NCBI RefSeq assembly: GCF_001628715.1
Contig: NZ_CP011120.1
Span: 2,139,501 to 2,203,500 of the forward strand
Direction: 5' to 3'
Origin: Acetobacter oryzifermentans
GTDB taxonomy: Bacteria; Pseudomonadota; Alphaproteobacteria; Acetobacterales; Acetobacteraceae
Length of the DNA stretch: 64,000 bases
Under the pieces are notes generated by a model. The model worked only from the letters and a program-made list of their open reading frames with translations. It ran no database searches and had not been told where the DNA came from. The translations under genes and the position numbers were made by a program. Each line of letters opens with the position of its first letter. Position 1 is the stretch's first letter. This document shows, piece by piece, positions 36,761 to 48,000 of the stretch.

Positions 36761-38251
36761 TCAGTTTTCAGGCACCTTAAAGGGGTGCGACCATACCAGC
36801 AGCATATTGCTGCCTATGCGTATTTCTTTTTGTGCAGGCCCAAACTGTGTTTGAGCCTGTGTGGCCTGATCCGCACTTTCACATACAATAAAATTGCCAC
36901 CCGTTTCATACCATTGTCGCTTGCTGAGGGTATGAAACGCTTTGATGCCTGATGGCGTGAACTCAATAGGCGCAAGCCGTGCCTGAAATGGCAGACTATT
37001 GCGGGCAGCGCTCCAGTATGGCGCAAAACCCTGCTTTAGGCCCATTTGTTCCAGAGCATGGTTTACGGGAAAGTTCTGATTTGCTGCTGCATACCCTAAA
37101 ACGGGACGCGGCAGAATTGTTACCGCATACAAAATACAGCAGCCACCAAACAGAAAGCCATAACCACGCGGCACCTGCACATGCCGAACAACTAGCAAAA
37201 CAGACAACAGGCATGGAAAAACCAGATAACGGAATGACTGCTCATCCATTGTCAGTTCGCCAAAAATAAAGGCTGCCAACATGATAAGAATAGCGAGGGT
37301 GGCTGAAAGATCAAACAGCGTCCATTGCCGGTTTTTACGCAGCACATGAAAGCAGCACCATACCGTGCCACCTGCACACATCAGATGAAACAGCTCACGC
37401 CCAGAACCTGAAAGCGTTATCGGCTTTCCAAAAAAATCAGCACCAAAATACTGTAAGAAGCCGGAAAACAGAACGCTTAGATTATACGAAGCCCGACTTT
37501 GTGAACCAAAAGATGAACTCCACAACCCCGGCACATGGAACGCTCCATTATGGGCAAGCACTGTTTTAATAACGTGCTCCAGCAGCAAGGCCCCCACCAT
37601 GCTGCTGGCAATTCCGCAATATCTTGGACCGCGCTGTTCAAGACTGCATCCGATAGCCGCCAGAATAATCGGCAAAGCCAGAGTATACTTAACCAGATCA
37701 TCACTGCTCAGTAGTAGAGCGACAAACAGGACAGTGCCGCTCCAGCGCGTACAGATTGCGAATAAGCTTTTAGATTGTAACCATTGCGGTTTGCGTAACC
37801 ACACCAACCAAAACAGTAACATGCCAACATATGCGCCGACATGATAACAAGGCGACAACACCAGATGGATGGCAAAAGCGCTGGGTGCCCCTAACAAAAC
37901 CAGAAGCGGCCAGCCCGCAATACCCGTTGCCGAACATACGATACGAAACGCCAGCAACATAGCAACAGCCCACAACATGGCTGGCACAATGTAATAAAAA
38001 GACACATGCCAACCAAATAGGCCGAACACCACAACATAAGGCAGTATTTCAGTAAAATAGAAGGACTGGGTAGAAAGATCCCACCCTTTCAGTAAAACAT
38101 TACCGTGCAGAATATCTTGCGCGGCCAGCAAGGTCGAAACACTGTCTGAATTAAAAGGCTGTGTCATACCCAAAGCGGTATAAAGCAACGTTAAAACCAC
38201 AAACGCCACCCAATAGCCTACTACGTTTTGGTATGTTTTGCGTTCAACCAC
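36761..38251 (-). CDS. polytopic membrane protein, possible GT-C type glycosyltransferase
   Basis: About 496 residues with ten or more hydrophobic segments, starting with VVGYWVAFVVLTLLYTALG and then a loop with PFNSDSVSTLLAAQDILHG. The acidic residue after the first span and the large C-terminal soluble part (after about residue 400) resemble GT-C glycosyltransferases (ArnT/PMT-like), but no diagnostic motif is complete, so this is a guess. I do not recognise the family. The start is set at a GTG (38249-38251) with GAGGG nine bases upstream; a TTG at 38269 is the alternative. It ends close to the OmpA-like gene on the other strand. Confidence 0.7.
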   Translation of the reverse strand: MVERKTYQNVVGYWVAFVVLTLLYTALGMTQPFNSDSVSTLLAAQDILHGNVLLKGWDLSTQSFYFTEILPYVVVFGLFGWHVSFYYIVPAMLWAVAMLLAFRIVCSATGIAGWPLLVLLGAPSAFAIHLVLSPCYHVGAYVGMLLFWLVWLRKPQWLQSKSLFAICTRWSGTVLFVALLLSSDDLVKYTLALPIILAAIGCSLEQRGPRYCGIASSMVGALLLEHVIKTVLAHNGAFHVPGLWSSSFGSQSRASYNLSVLFSGFLQYFGADFFGKPITLSGSGRELFHLMCAGGTVWCCFHVLRKNRQWTLFDLSATLAILIMLAAFIFGELTMDEQSFRYLVFPCLLSVLLVVRHVQVPRGYGFLFGGCCILYAVTILPRPVLGYAAANQNFPVNHALEQMGLKQGFAPYWSAARNSLPFQARLAPIEFTPSGIKAFHTLSKRQWYETGGNFIVCESADQATQAQTQFGPAQKEIRIGSNMLLVWSHPFKVPEN

Positions 38252-38277
38252 AGTGGTTTTCCCTCGCAATGTCTCAT

Positions 38278-38308
38278 GAAAAAACCGGCCTTTCAGCCGG
38301 TTTATTTT
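38278..38308 (-). terminator. intrinsic terminator after rnhA
   Basis: AAACCGGC (38282-38289) pairs with GCCGGTTT (38296-38303) around a six-base loop. On the minus strand it ends in a T run (TTTTTTCATG). It sits at the rnhA stop and before the next minus-strand gene. Confidence 0.8.
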
Positions 38309-38802
38309 TAGCTCTCTAAAAGAGACTGTTCTATTTTTTCTCGGGCTTCTGTTGCGAGTTGGTCCACCCGTTCATTTTCTGGCACGCCGGAATGTCCCTT
38401 GACCCAATGCCATGAAACCTCGTGCCGCTTGGAGACATCCAGCAGCCTGCGCCATAAATCCATATTGGCAACCGGATCACCCGATGCATTGCGCCAATTG
38501 CGCCTTACCCACCCTGTATGCCACCGGGTAATGCCATTGCGCACATATTCACTATCTGTGTGTAAATTCACCACACAAGGGCGCGTAAGAGCTTCCAGCG
38601 CTTCTGCTGCGGCTGTTAGTTCCATACGGTTGTTGGTGGTTTCACGCTCACCGCCAGAGAGTTCTCGTTCCACGCCTTTGCAGCGTAGCAGAACACCCCA
38701 GCCACCTGGGCCAGGGTTTGGGCGGCATCCACCATCCGTCCAGATTTCAACCTCCAGAGCAGGTTGTTCTGTTGCACTGGTATTTTCAGAATCCGTAGGC
38801 AT
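38308..38802 (-). CDS. rnhA: Ribonuclease HI
   Basis: RNase HI cuts the RNA strand of RNA-DNA hybrids. The 164-residue protein has the four acidic active-site residues in the expected order: Asp23 in [16 protein letters not shown], Glu in [16 protein letters not shown], Asp in [14 protein letters not shown], and Asp in [12 protein letters not shown]. The HWVKGHSG segment supplies the catalytic histidine. The start ATG at 38802 lies within the last codons of thrB, an overlap that links the two genes. A terminator follows the stop. Confidence 0.95.
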   Translation of the reverse strand: MPTDSENTSATEQPALEVEIWTDGGCRPNPGPGGWGVLLRCKGVERELSGGERETTNNRMELTAAAEALEALTRPCVVNLHTDSEYVRNGITRWHTGWVRRNWRNASGDPVANMDLWRRLLDVSKRHEVSWHWVKGHSGVPENERVDQLATEAREKIEQSLLES

Positions 38803-39760
38803 CAGCACTTTCCGTTTCCAGATGGAAGCGCAGGCGCTTCAGATAATCCATAGGATTTTTAGGCGTTACCAAGGCATCTGCTGGCGTGTTGATCCAATCA
38901 TACAACCGGGTCAGCAAAAAGCGCATGGCCGCACCTCTGGCCAGAACAGGCATAAGTTTGCGTTCTGCTGGCTCCAACGGGCGTATTTCCTCATACCCTT
39001 GCATCATATGCCGGGCAAAGGTGATGTTAAACGCCCCATCGGCCTGAAAGCACCATGCGTTCAAACAAATGGCGATATCGTAAGCCAGAAAATCCGTGCA
39101 GGCGAAATAGAAATCAATCACGCCTGAAACTGCATGATCCAGAAAGAAAACGTTATCTGGAAACATGTCTGCATGAATCTGCCCACGCGGTAGTAGCGAG
39201 TTATTCCCCCGCCCCGGCCAAAACGGCAAAATATGCTCCAGTGCATTTTGCAGTTCATCCCGCAAACCTGCACACACGTTATCTGCACCTGCGCCGCAGC
39301 TTTCTAGCAGCGCAAACCATGCATCTGGCCCCAAACCATTCTGACGTTCCGGCTTATAGGAACGCCCCGCCACATGCAGTTGTGCCAAAGCTCGCCCCAA
39401 TGGGCGACAATGCTCCAGCCTGACAACACGCGGCCAAACGCCGGGCAAGAATGTGGTAATGGCAGCGGGCCTGCCTGCCAGTGTTTTAAGCACGTGGCCC
39501 TGCGAATCTGCCACAGGCTGGGGGCATGTTACCCCCTCACGCGCCAGATGCTGCATAAGCCCTAAAAACCAAGGCAGATCCTGCGCATTCACCCGTTTTT
39601 CGTATAGAGTAAGAATGTAATCTCCATCTGTTGTACGCAGTTGGAAATTACTGTTCTCTACCCCTTCGGCAATACCGCGAAACGCAACCAGAGACCCTAT
39701 GGCGTAATCCTGTAAAAACGCTTCTAGGGCCTCGTTCCCAACGTCCGTATAAACGGCCAT
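38786..39760 (-). CDS. thrB: Homoserine kinase (type II, APH fold)
   Basis: This kinase phosphorylates homoserine on the way to threonine. It is the aminoglycoside-phosphotransferase-like type found in alphaproteobacteria, not the GHMP-type of E. coli. Features: [25 protein letters not shown], the catalytic loop [39 protein letters not shown] with the Asp of the HxDxxxxN motif, and the Mg2+-binding Asp in IDF. The length of 324 is normal. It starts at the ATG at 39760, nine bases after the ispH stop, and overlaps rnhA. Confidence 0.92.
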   Translation of the reverse strand: MAVYTDVGNEALEAFLQDYAIGSLVAFRGIAEGVENSNFQLRTTDGDYILTLYEKRVNAQDLPWFLGLMQHLAREGVTCPQPVADSQGHVLKTLAGRPAAITTFLPGVWPRVVRLEHCRPLGRALAQLHVAGRSYKPERQNGLGPDAWFALLESCGAGADNVCAGLRDELQNALEHILPFWPGRGNNSLLPRGQIHADMFPDNVFFLDHAVSGVIDFYFACTDFLAYDIAICLNAWCFQADGAFNITFARHMMQGYEEIRPLEPAERKLMPVLARGAAMRFLLTRLYDWINTPADALVTPKNPMDYLKRLRFHLETESADAYGF

Positions 39761-39769
39761 GCAGCACCT

Positions 39770-40771
39770 TTAGCCTAGCGGTGCGGGAAGGCGGAACGTT
39801 ACGTTTTCTTCCTTCACAATCCGCTCTTCAATGCACAGCGTATAACGCTTGGCCATTTCTGCCAGCATCTCCTGCACCAGTGCTTCCGGCGCAGAAGCAC
39901 CAGCCGTAATACCCAACGTGTTTACGCCTTCCAGCACGGACCAATCCAGAGAATCCAGACGGGGCACCAAAAGCGCACGCGGTGTGCCAGAGCGTTCCGC
40001 CACTTCACGCAGACGCTGGGAATTGGAAGAATTGGGAGAGCCGATAACAATCACCAGATCGCATTCCGGCGCGATGGTTTTAACGGCTTCCTGACGGTTG
40101 GTGGTAGCGTAGCAGATATCTTCGCGCTTTGGCCCTTCAATCAGCGGGAACCGCGCACGCAGAATATCCACAATTTCTGCCGTATCATCCACGGAAAGCG
40201 TTGTCTGAGTGATAAAGGCCAGACGTGTTGGATCTTCCGGCTCTACCGTGCGGGCTTCTTCTGCATCGTTAATCAGCGTCATGGCGCCGGGTGGCAGTTG
40301 GCCCATTGTGCCCACCACTTCTGGGTGGCCTGCATGGCCAATCATCAGGATATGGCGGCTTTCTGGCCCACCACCAGCAAAATGACGCTCAGCTTCACGA
40401 TGCACCTTGGAAACCAGCGGACATGTGGCATCTAGATACAAAAGGTTACGGCGTTCGGCCTCAACAGGCACGGTTTTTGGCACGCCATGAGCAGAGAAAA
40501 CAACGTGGCCATCTACGGGAACTTCATCCAGTTCCTCAACAAAAATGGCGCCTTGTGCTTCCAGCTCTTCCACCACTGTCCGGTTATGGACAATTTCATG
40601 GCGGACATAAACAGGCGCACCGTAGCGACGGATGGCTTCTTCCACCACACGGATGGCACGGTCCACCCCTGCGCAGAAACCACGTGGGCCTGCCAGCAGA
40701 ACCTTAAGAGATCTGCCGTGCTGAGCATCTGCGCTCTGGGGCGGGGTAAGGGTATCAGTTTGATCGGGCAT
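39770..40771 (-). CDS. ispH: 4-Hydroxy-3-methylbut-2-enyl diphosphate reductase
   Basis: IspH makes IPP and DMAPP from HMBPP in the MEP pathway, using an iron-sulfur cluster. Three cysteines are conserved: in [33 protein letters not shown], and [16 protein letters not shown]. Flanking motifs [24 protein letters not shown] and [19 protein letters not shown] are also seen. The start at the ATG at 40771 (MPDQTDTL) is the conventional one; a frame open to 40828 is not conserved. It heads the ispH-thrB-rnhA operon. Its product feeds hopanoid and ubiquinone synthesis. Confidence 0.95.
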   Translation of the reverse strand: MPDQTDTLTPPQSADAQHGRSLKVLLAGPRGFCAGVDRAIRVVEEAIRRYGAPVYVRHEIVHNRTVVEELEAQGAIFVEELDEVPVDGHVVFSAHGVPKTVPVEAERRNLLYLDATCPLVSKVHREAERHFAGGGPESRHILMIGHAGHPEVVGTMGQLPPGAMTLINDAEEARTVEPEDPTRLAFITQTTLSVDDTAEIVDILRARFPLIEGPKREDICYATTNRQEAVKTIAPECDLVIVIGSPNSSNSQRLREVAERSGTPRALLVPRLDSLDWSVLEGVNTLGITAGASAPEALVQEMLAEMAKRYTLCIEERIVKEENVTFRLPAPLG

Positions 40772-41007
40772 GGTGTTCCCCAAAGTTGCAGCGGACTGTA
40801 TAGAAGAAAACTGGCTATGAAGAAGCATATTGAAAACAGGCTATGCCCGAAACCCATAAAGGTGACGGAAGTTGTGGCCTACGCAAAGGACGCATGGGAT
40901 GCAACCCGTTTTACGGCATCAAAGCCTTGAAAAACATACCTATCCGGGTGTGATGGCTGCTATCTGCTGTGTTCAACCCGTTTTAACCGATAATGCCGGA
41001 TCCATAC

Positions 41008-41598
41008 ATGTTCCTTAATCACAACCAACGGCGCAGCCTGTTCCCCCGTATTGCCGCTCCGGGTCTGGCAGCTCTTGGGCTGCTGGCCACACTTGGTGGC
41101 TGCGGTGATGGTGAAAGCAAATCCATGGATTTTGCGCCCACCTGCCCCATTACGCATATTCCATCCGAAGCCGCAGATTACTACCTCTATCAAGGCAAGG
41201 GGACGGGCTTTAAAAATATGATCGCCCGCGCCAGCATCCTGCAATTACAGGGAGATTGCCTTGCCGCTGGCCCCAAGGATCTAAAAACCCGAATCGTGTT
41301 GCGCTTTGTGATCGAACGCGGCCCAGCCGCGGCAGCCAATACGCTTACCCTACCGTGGTTTATTGCCGTGCTGCATGGAGACAGAATTGTGAACAAACAT
41401 GTCTTCCACCACACCGTGTCCTTCCCGGCCAACCTCTCTACCTTTGAAGACGATACAAAGGTGATCACGGTGGATCTGCCCATTCCACCCAAAAACGTGG
41501 ATTCAGATTATCGGTTTGAAGTTGGTTTTCAGCTGACCAAGGATCAGCTTGAATATAATCAGGTTCACCTTAAACGCGCGGCTTATCAGGCTTACTGA
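41008..41598 (+). CDS. lipoprotein, unknown function
   Basis: About 196 residues. A lipoprotein signal (basic start, hydrophobic AAPGLAALGLLATL, lipobox LGGC near residue 28) precedes a mature domain with a conserved-looking core: CPITHIPSEAADYYLYQGKGTGFKNMIARASILQLQGDC, then RFVIERGPAAAANTLTLPWFIAVLHGDRIVNKHVFHHTVSFPANLSTFEDD, ending with a beta-rich stretch. There are two cysteines besides the lipid one. I do not recognise the family, though similar proteins seem common in this group. The ATG at 41008 has a GGATC upstream; 40993 is an alternative start. A terminator follows. Confidence 0.75.
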   Translation: MFLNHNQRRSLFPRIAAPGLAALGLLATLGGCGDGESKSMDFAPTCPITHIPSEAADYYLYQGKGTGFKNMIARASILQLQGDCLAAGPKDLKTRIVLRFVIERGPAAAANTLTLPWFIAVLHGDRIVNKHVFHHTVSFPANLSTFEDDTKVITVDLPIPPKNVDSDYRFEVGFQLTKDQLEYNQVHLKRAAYQAY

Positions 41599-41608
41599 GG
41601 TAAGCCAC

Positions 41609-41649
41609 CTTACTTTGCTGGGGCTTTTAGCACACCCCAGCAAAGTAAG
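41609..41649 (+). terminator. bidirectional terminator
   Basis: CTTACTTTGCTGGGG and CCCCAGCAAAGTAAG form a perfect 15-bp stem around an 11-base loop, between the lipoprotein gene (plus) and the ABC1 kinase gene (minus). T residues follow on the plus strand only loosely, but the strong stem between convergent genes supports the call. Confidence 0.75.
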
Positions 41650-41661
41650 CTTTACCTTTAA

Positions 41662-43026
41662 TCAGGAAGCCGACTGCGTTTCTGGTGGAAAATGTGCTGC
41701 CTTAACGGCAGCCTGCTGACGCTGGGCCAGAGCCTGCTCATCAAAATCCTGCACGATTTCATGGAACAATTGGTACCAGTTCATCTTAACTTTCAGCCGC
41801 ATGAACACAGATCCAAGCCCAAGGGCTGAACGATCAACCAGCACAAATTCACGCGGCAGGCGCACGCCTCCGGCTTTTTGCAGCCCATCATGCACTTTGG
41901 AAAGAATTTCCCGCCCAAGGGCTGGGTTGTTGTCATCCTGAATGTAGCGTTCTTCATCCACCATCAGCGGGGCATATAACAGCCCTGCCCATTCGTTCAG
42001 AACAGCCACTTTCTCACGCGTTAGGTCACGGAAACCCCATGCTTCATAAGCATGGGCAGCCATGTCCATATCCTTGTTACGGAGCGCGTAATACAGGTCA
42101 ATATTCCCCTTGATGAACGAAGGCTGGAAAATACGGATAGCCCCAAAATCCAGTAGGTTCAGGCCTGCATCTTCCCTCATGGTAAAGTTGCCCATATGCG
42201 GGTCACCATGCACCACGCCATACTGATACAGCGGCACATACCATGCCCGGAACAGCGCACGCGCAATGCGTTTTTTCTGCTCTTCCGTAAGACCTGCTTT
42301 TATGGCTGCATTCAGATTCTGCCCCTGCACCCATTCCATCGTCAGCAACCGCTGCGTGCAGAGTTCATCTATTGGTAAGGGCACCGTAACTTCGGGGCAA
42401 TCTGCCAGCACGGAATGATACAGGCGCATATTCGCGGCTTCGTGCCGGTAATCCAGTTCTTCCCGCAGCCGTTCAGAAAGTTCCTCCACCACATCATCCT
42501 GCCGGATGGCGTTATCCAGCTTGTGGTAAACCCCAATAGCCATACGGAACTGGCGCAGATCGGCCTCAACAGCGGCCTTCATATCCGGGTACTGCAACTT
42601 ACAGGCTACGCGGCGACCATCGGCCAGCACTGCCTGATGCACTTGCCCAAGGCTGGCAGCCGCAGCGGCTTCCCGCCCGAAGGAGCGGAAATTCTTTTCC
42701 CATCCAGGCCCAAGTTCCGCCGTCATGCGGCGGCGCACGAAGCTCCACCCCATTGGCGGCGCGTTGGACTGAAGCTGCGCAAGCTCATCGGCGTATTCAT
42801 CAGGCAACGCGCCGGGAATGGTGGCCAGAAGCTGCGCTGCCTTCATGAGCGGGCCTTTTAGCCCACCCAGCATGGATTTAAGATCTTCTGCATGAGAAGC
42901 TCCACCAGAGCGCAAACCTATTTTGTTGCCTGCCAGCCGGGCTGCAATGCCACCAACGGTTCCGGTTGTTTGCACCATACGGCGCAGTTCACCAAAAACG
43001 CCGGTATTATCCATATCTCGCGCCAT
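41662..43026 (-). CDS. ABC1/UbiB/AarF-family kinase-like protein
   Basis: The 454-residue protein is an atypical kinase of the UbiB/ADCK type. The Ala-rich nucleotide loop is AAAAASLGQVHQAVLADGRRVACKLQYPD, the catalytic region GVVHGDPHMGNFTM, and the metal-binding LLDFGAIR. The family's KxGQ element reads KAAQLLATIPGALP. Family members support ubiquinone synthesis in aerobes; direct evidence here is only similarity. There are no transmembrane segments at the C-terminus, unlike E. coli UbiB. It begins two bases after the pepF stop, so the two genes form an operon. Confidence 0.88.
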   Translation of the reverse strand: MARDMDNTGVFGELRRMVQTTGTVGGIAARLAGNKIGLRSGGASHAEDLKSMLGGLKGPLMKAAQLLATIPGALPDEYADELAQLQSNAPPMGWSFVRRRMTAELGPGWEKNFRSFGREAAAAASLGQVHQAVLADGRRVACKLQYPDMKAAVEADLRQFRMAIGVYHKLDNAIRQDDVVEELSERLREELDYRHEAANMRLYHSVLADCPEVTVPLPIDELCTQRLLTMEWVQGQNLNAAIKAGLTEEQKKRIARALFRAWYVPLYQYGVVHGDPHMGNFTMREDAGLNLLDFGAIRIFQPSFIKGNIDLYYALRNKDMDMAAHAYEAWGFRDLTREKVAVLNEWAGLLYAPLMVDEERYIQDDNNPALGREILSKVHDGLQKAGGVRLPREFVLVDRSALGLGSVFMRLKVKMNWYQLFHEIVQDFDEQALAQRQQAAVKAAHFPPETQSAS

Positions 43027-43028
43027 AA

Positions 43029-44879
43029 TCAGCCCTGCTCCAACTGGTCAATAAAGCCGGAAATAACATCCAGCCCCTTGCGCCAGAAACCCGGATCAGA
43101 TGCATCCAGCCCAAAGGGGGCCAGCAGCTCCTTATGGCGCAGGGTGCCACCGGCTTCCAGCATGGCAATATATTTATCCTGGAAACCCGGCGCACCCTCA
43201 CTGAACACCTGATACAGCGCGTTCACCAAGCAATCTCCGAATGCATAGGCATACACATAGAACGGAGAATGGATGAAGTGCGGAATGTAAGCCCAGAACA
43301 CATCGTATTCCGGCGTAAAATTAAAGGCCGGGCCGAGGCTTTCTGTCTGCACACCGCGCCAGATGGCACCAATTTGTTCAGGAAGCAGCTCGCCTTTTTT
43401 ACGGGCATCGTGCACGCGGGTTTCAAATTCATAAAACGCAATCTGACGCACCACAGTATTGAGCATATCCTCAACCTTGGCAGCCAGCAGCAGACGGCGG
43501 CGCTGTGGGTCTTTTTCTGCATCCAGCAAAGACTGGAATGTCAGCATCTCGCCAAACACACTGGCCGTTTCCGCCAATGTCAGCGGCGTATCGGACATGA
43601 AGTAGCCCTGCTTTGCCGCCATAACCTGATGCACACCGTGGCCCAGCTCATGCGCCAGCGTCATGACATCGCGGATACGACCATGATAGTTCAGCAGAAT
43701 ATAAGGATGTGCTGAAGGCACAGTAGGATGTGCAAAAGCGCCGGGAGATTTACCCGGTGCTGGTGGCACATCAATCCACGGATTGGTCAGGAAGGTGTTG
43801 ATAACCTTGCCCATACGTGGGTCAAACCCATCATATGCCTTTTGCACAATATTCTTGGCTTCAGACCACGGAATCAGCTTATCATCATTCCCAGGCAGTG
43901 GGGCGTTGCGGTCCCAGTGCTCCAGCTTATCCAGCCCCATCCACTTGGCTTTTAGGGCATAGTAGCGGTGGGAAAGGCGCGGATAATCAGACCGCACGGC
44001 AGAAACAAGGGCATCCACCACCTCATCTTCCACCATGTTGGAAAGATTGCGGGAGGAAGTTGGCCGTGCGAAATGCCGCAGATTATCCGAGATGGATTTA
44101 TCCTTGGCCAGTGTGTTTGTAATGAGCGCAAACAGGCGGACATTTTTTTCAAAAACGCCACCTACGGCTTTACCTGCCTGCTCTCTTGTTGCCCGGTTTG
44201 TATCGGACAAACGGTTAAGCGCATCCCCTACCGTAATTTCCTGCCCATCGAGTGTGACGCGCAAAGCCGCAATGGTTTCATCAAACAGACGGCACCATGC
44301 CTGTCCACCGGTTACAGATTTTTCCAGCAGAACCTTTTCCACATCATCAGAAAGCTGATGCGGACGATACATGCGGATATCACGCAGGTAAGGCTGCCAA
44401 TGCGCCAGTGTGGGATCTTGTAGCTTTTCCCGAAGGTCTGCTTCTTCCAGCCGGTTCAGTTCCAGCGTAAAAAACAGCAAATGAGTGGAAATGGCTGTCA
44501 GCCGTTCATTGATGGACTGGCTAAACTGGCTGATGGAAGCATCTGAAGAATCTGCGGCAAACAGCAGAGAAGCATAAGAACCTGCCTTGCCCAGCATTTC
44601 CTCAATAATTTCAAAGGTTGCTATGGCGTCTGCCAATTCCTTGCCGGAAAGGCCGCTAATTTTACCCTGATACTGCTTGGCAAAAGCCTGAGCTTTTTTT
44701 TCTGCCTCAGCCAAATCAGCGTGCAGCTTCGGATCATCCATACCCGCGTAAAGGGCTGAAAGATCCCAACGCGGAAGAGAGGCCGCCCCCTGCCCTGCAG
44801 GTGTGTTGGCAACGGTACCGGCTTCCGTTGCAAAAACCGGAAGCGGATGTGAACGGAGGGAATGCGCTGTGTGTTCCAT
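43029..44879 (-). CDS. pepF: Oligoendopeptidase F-like M3 metallopeptidase
   Basis: A 616-residue cytoplasmic zinc peptidase of the M3 family, cleaving short peptides. The active site is in MTLAHELGHGVHQ (HExxH, with the third ligand in TASVFGEMLTFQSL about 28 residues later). The family's N-terminal part (DLSALYAGMDDPKLHADLAEAEKKAQAFAKQYQGKI) and C-terminal FGDCLVNALYQVF with YIAMLEAGGTLRHKELLAPFGLDASDPGFW are present. The start is placed at the ATG at 44877-44879 (MEHTAHSLRS); an open frame reaches 44966 but is not conserved. The ABC1-family gene is directly downstream. Confidence 0.92.
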   Translation of the reverse strand: MEHTAHSLRSHPLPVFATEAGTVANTPAGQGAASLPRWDLSALYAGMDDPKLHADLAEAEKKAQAFAKQYQGKISGLSGKELADAIATFEIIEEMLGKAGSYASLLFAADSSDASISQFSQSINERLTAISTHLLFFTLELNRLEEADLREKLQDPTLAHWQPYLRDIRMYRPHQLSDDVEKVLLEKSVTGGQAWCRLFDETIAALRVTLDGQEITVGDALNRLSDTNRATREQAGKAVGGVFEKNVRLFALITNTLAKDKSISDNLRHFARPTSSRNLSNMVEDEVVDALVSAVRSDYPRLSHRYYALKAKWMGLDKLEHWDRNAPLPGNDDKLIPWSEAKNIVQKAYDGFDPRMGKVINTFLTNPWIDVPPAPGKSPGAFAHPTVPSAHPYILLNYHGRIRDVMTLAHELGHGVHQVMAAKQGYFMSDTPLTLAETASVFGEMLTFQSLLDAEKDPQRRRLLLAAKVEDMLNTVVRQIAFYEFETRVHDARKKGELLPEQIGAIWRGVQTESLGPAFNFTPEYDVFWAYIPHFIHSPFYVYAYAFGDCLVNALYQVFSEGAPGFQDKYIAMLEAGGTLRHKELLAPFGLDASDPGFWRKGLDVISGFIDQLEQG

Positions 44880-44955
44880 ATCTAACACTTTACAGTGCAT
44901 TTCTGCTGGAAGCGAGAGGCCGCAAACATAAGCGCGGTTCACATGCACAACAGAT

Positions 44956-44994
44956 ATGAAAAACAAATGGGCGAAAGGTTTCCCCTCCGCCCAT
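44956..44994 (-). terminator. intrinsic terminator after gltB
   Basis: ATGGGCG and CGCCCAT (with further pairing inside, AAGG/CCCT) form the stem, followed on the minus strand by ATTTGTTTTTC. It lies about 35 bases after the gltB stop. Confidence 0.65.
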
Positions 44995-45027
44995 CTGCTT
45001 CTGTCAACTTACATGCAGCCTTATGGT

Positions 45028-48000
45028 TCAGGCTGTTTTTTCCAGTTGCTGTTCCGGCACCGTAAAGCCGATAATCCGGGCATAATCCTTAGGCACGATA
45101 TGCCAGAAGTGCGGCAGAACCTCATCCCATTTATGCAGCAACATGCTGGCATAGGCAGAACCTGTTTCTTCCACATGCCGTTCAACAAGGCTGCGCAGCA
45201 TCTGTTCCCATTTCGGTTCAGTTACACGCACCCACAACAGGGATTCGGGGTTTACCCGGCTATCAAACACATTGTCCTTGTCCAGCACAAAGGCCATGCC
45301 GCCGGTAAAGCCAGCGCCAAAGTTGTCACCCACATCATCCAGCACCACCACGGTGCCGCCTGTCATGTATTCACACCCGTTGGAACCACAACCTTCTACA
45401 ACAGCTATCGCACCAGAGTTACGCACGGCAAAGCGTTCCCCTGCCTGCCCTGCGGCATACAGTTCACCCGCAGTGGCCCCATACAGAACCGTGTTGCCGA
45501 TAATGGCGTTCTTGTTAGACACCAGCGTAGAGGACGGGGAAGGACGCACCGTAATGGTTGCGCCAGAAAGCCCTTTGCCCACGTAATCGTTGGCATCACC
45601 CAGCACCTCCAGTTTAAGCCCCTGCACAGCAAACGCCCCTAGAGACTGCCCCGCAGAGCCGCGTAGACGCACCGTAAGATGCCCCGGTGCCAGTGTTTTC
45701 ATACCAAACTGACGCACAATCAGAGAGGAAATGCGCGTGCCAATGGCGCGCTGGGTGTTCTGCACATTGTAGTGCAACTGCATTTTCTCACCGTGGTCGA
45801 ACAGCGGCTTGGCATCACCAATCATCTGCGCATCCAGCGTATCTGGCACTTCATTCCGGCCATCCAGCGTGCAGTAGCGTGCGAACGGCCCCGGATCTGC
45901 CTGAGACAGCAGAGAGTTCAGATCCAGATCATCCAGATAATCATCCCCGCGGGAAACCTGCCGCAGCAGATCCGTGCGCCCGATAATTTCATTTAGAGAA
46001 CGGAAACCCAGCGAAGCCAGAATATTCCGCACATCCTCTGCAATGAAGGAGAATAGATTGATAACCTTTTCGGGGGTACCTTCAAACTTGGCACGCATTT
46101 TGGGGTCCTGAGAACACACACCTACTGGGCAAGTGTTGGAATGGCACTGGCGCACCATAATGCAGCCCATGGCCACAAGGCTGGCTGTGCCAATACCAAA
46201 TTCCTCTGCCCCAAGCATAGCGGCAATAACCACATCGCGCCCGGTTTTGATACCACCATCGGCGCGCAAACGCACCCTATGGCGCAGACGGTTAAGCATA
46301 AGCACCTGATGCGTTTCTGCCAGCCCAAGTTCCCACGGCAAGCCCGCATATTTAATAGAGCTCAGCGGGCTTGCGCCTGTGCCACCGCAATGGCCGGAAA
46401 TCAGGATGGCATCAGCTTTTGCCTTGGCCACACCAGCGGCAATGGTGCCAATACCAGAACGCGCCACCAACTTAACGGTAACCGTTGCTTCCGGGTTGAT
46501 CTGCTTGAGATCGTAAATCAGCTGCGCCAGATCTTCGATCGAATAGATATCATGGTGCGGGGGCGGAGAAATCAGCGTCACACCCGGCGTGGCATGGCGC
46601 AGCTTGGCAATCAGCTCCGTTACCTTAAAGCCCGGAAGCTGCCCACCTTCACCCGGTTTGGCACCTTGTGCCACCTTAATTTCCAGTTCACGGCAATCAT
46701 TCAGATACTGCGCCGTTACACCAAAGCGGCCAGATGCCACCTGTTTGATAGCGGAGGATGCGTTATCCCCATTCGGGCGCGGCTTAGCACGTGCCGGATC
46801 TTCCCCACCTTCACCCGAATCAGACTTTGCGCCAATTCGGTTCATGGCGATGGAAAGCGTTTCATGCGCTTCCGGGCTCAAGGCCCCCAGGGAAATTGCC
46901 GGGGAAATCAGGCGTTTACGCAGCTGCGTAATGCTTTCCACTTCTTCCACCGGAATAGGCGTGCGCCCATCACGGAAGTCCAGCAGATCACGCAGGGCTA
47001 CAGGTGGCTGCGCATGCACGGCATCTGCATAACGCTGGTAGATGGTAAAGCTGCCAGTAGCCACTGCTGTTTGCAGCATATGGATCAGACCGCCATCAAA
47101 TGCGTGCTGTTCTCCACTCCGGCGCAGCTTGTAAAGGCCACCTACAGGCAAAGTGAGCGTATTGGTCGCGCCCCATGCGCTTTCGTGCAGTTGCAATACG
47201 TTGCGTGCAATGCCCGAAAGCCCAATACCAGAAATACGCGAAGGCATACCGGGAAAGAATTCTGCCGTAAGCGCACGAGAAAGGCCCACAGCCTCAAAAT
47301 TGCACCCACCACGGTAAGACGCCACGATGGAAATACCCATCTTGGACATAATCTTAAGCAGGCCTTTATCTACCGCTTTACGGTAGCGTTCCATGCACTC
47401 ACGCAGACTCATCTGCCCAAACAGGCCACGACGATGCCGGTCTGCAATGCTTTCCTGCGCCAGATAAGGGTTAACTGTGGTGGCGCCCACCCCAATTGTT
47501 ACTGCAATAGCGTGCACATCCAGCGCCGTAGCCGTGCGCACGTTCAAAGATGTAAACGTACGCAAGGATGTACGCACCAGATGCGTGTGCACAGCCCCGG
47601 TCGCCAAGATCATTGGAATAGATGCACGCTCAGCAGACTGATCTTCATCTGTCAGGAATACGTGAGTGCAGCCACCCCGCACACCTTCTTCTGCCTCACG
47701 CCGGATACGGGCAATGGCTTCGCGCAGCCCTGCTTCCCCATCATTGGCGGGGAATGTGCAATCAATCACGCAACCAGAAGTGCCCGTAAAGTGGCGCAGC
47801 CCTTCATACTCACCAGATGTCAGCACCGGACTGGGCAGTTGAAGCATGTCACACTGTTCGGGGGACTGATCCAGAATATTGCCCAGATTCCCTAACCGCG
47901 TTGTCAGGCTCATCACGCGGGATTCGCGCAGAGAATCGATTGGCGGATTGGTCACCTGGCTGAACATCTGCCGGAAATAGTGTGCCAATCCACGATAACG

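Noticed and set aside
46141..47895. A 584-codon plus-strand open frame within gltB
   Set aside because: It is the antisense of the conserved glutamate synthase gene; His/Cys-rich, without any recognisable domain or ribosome binding site.
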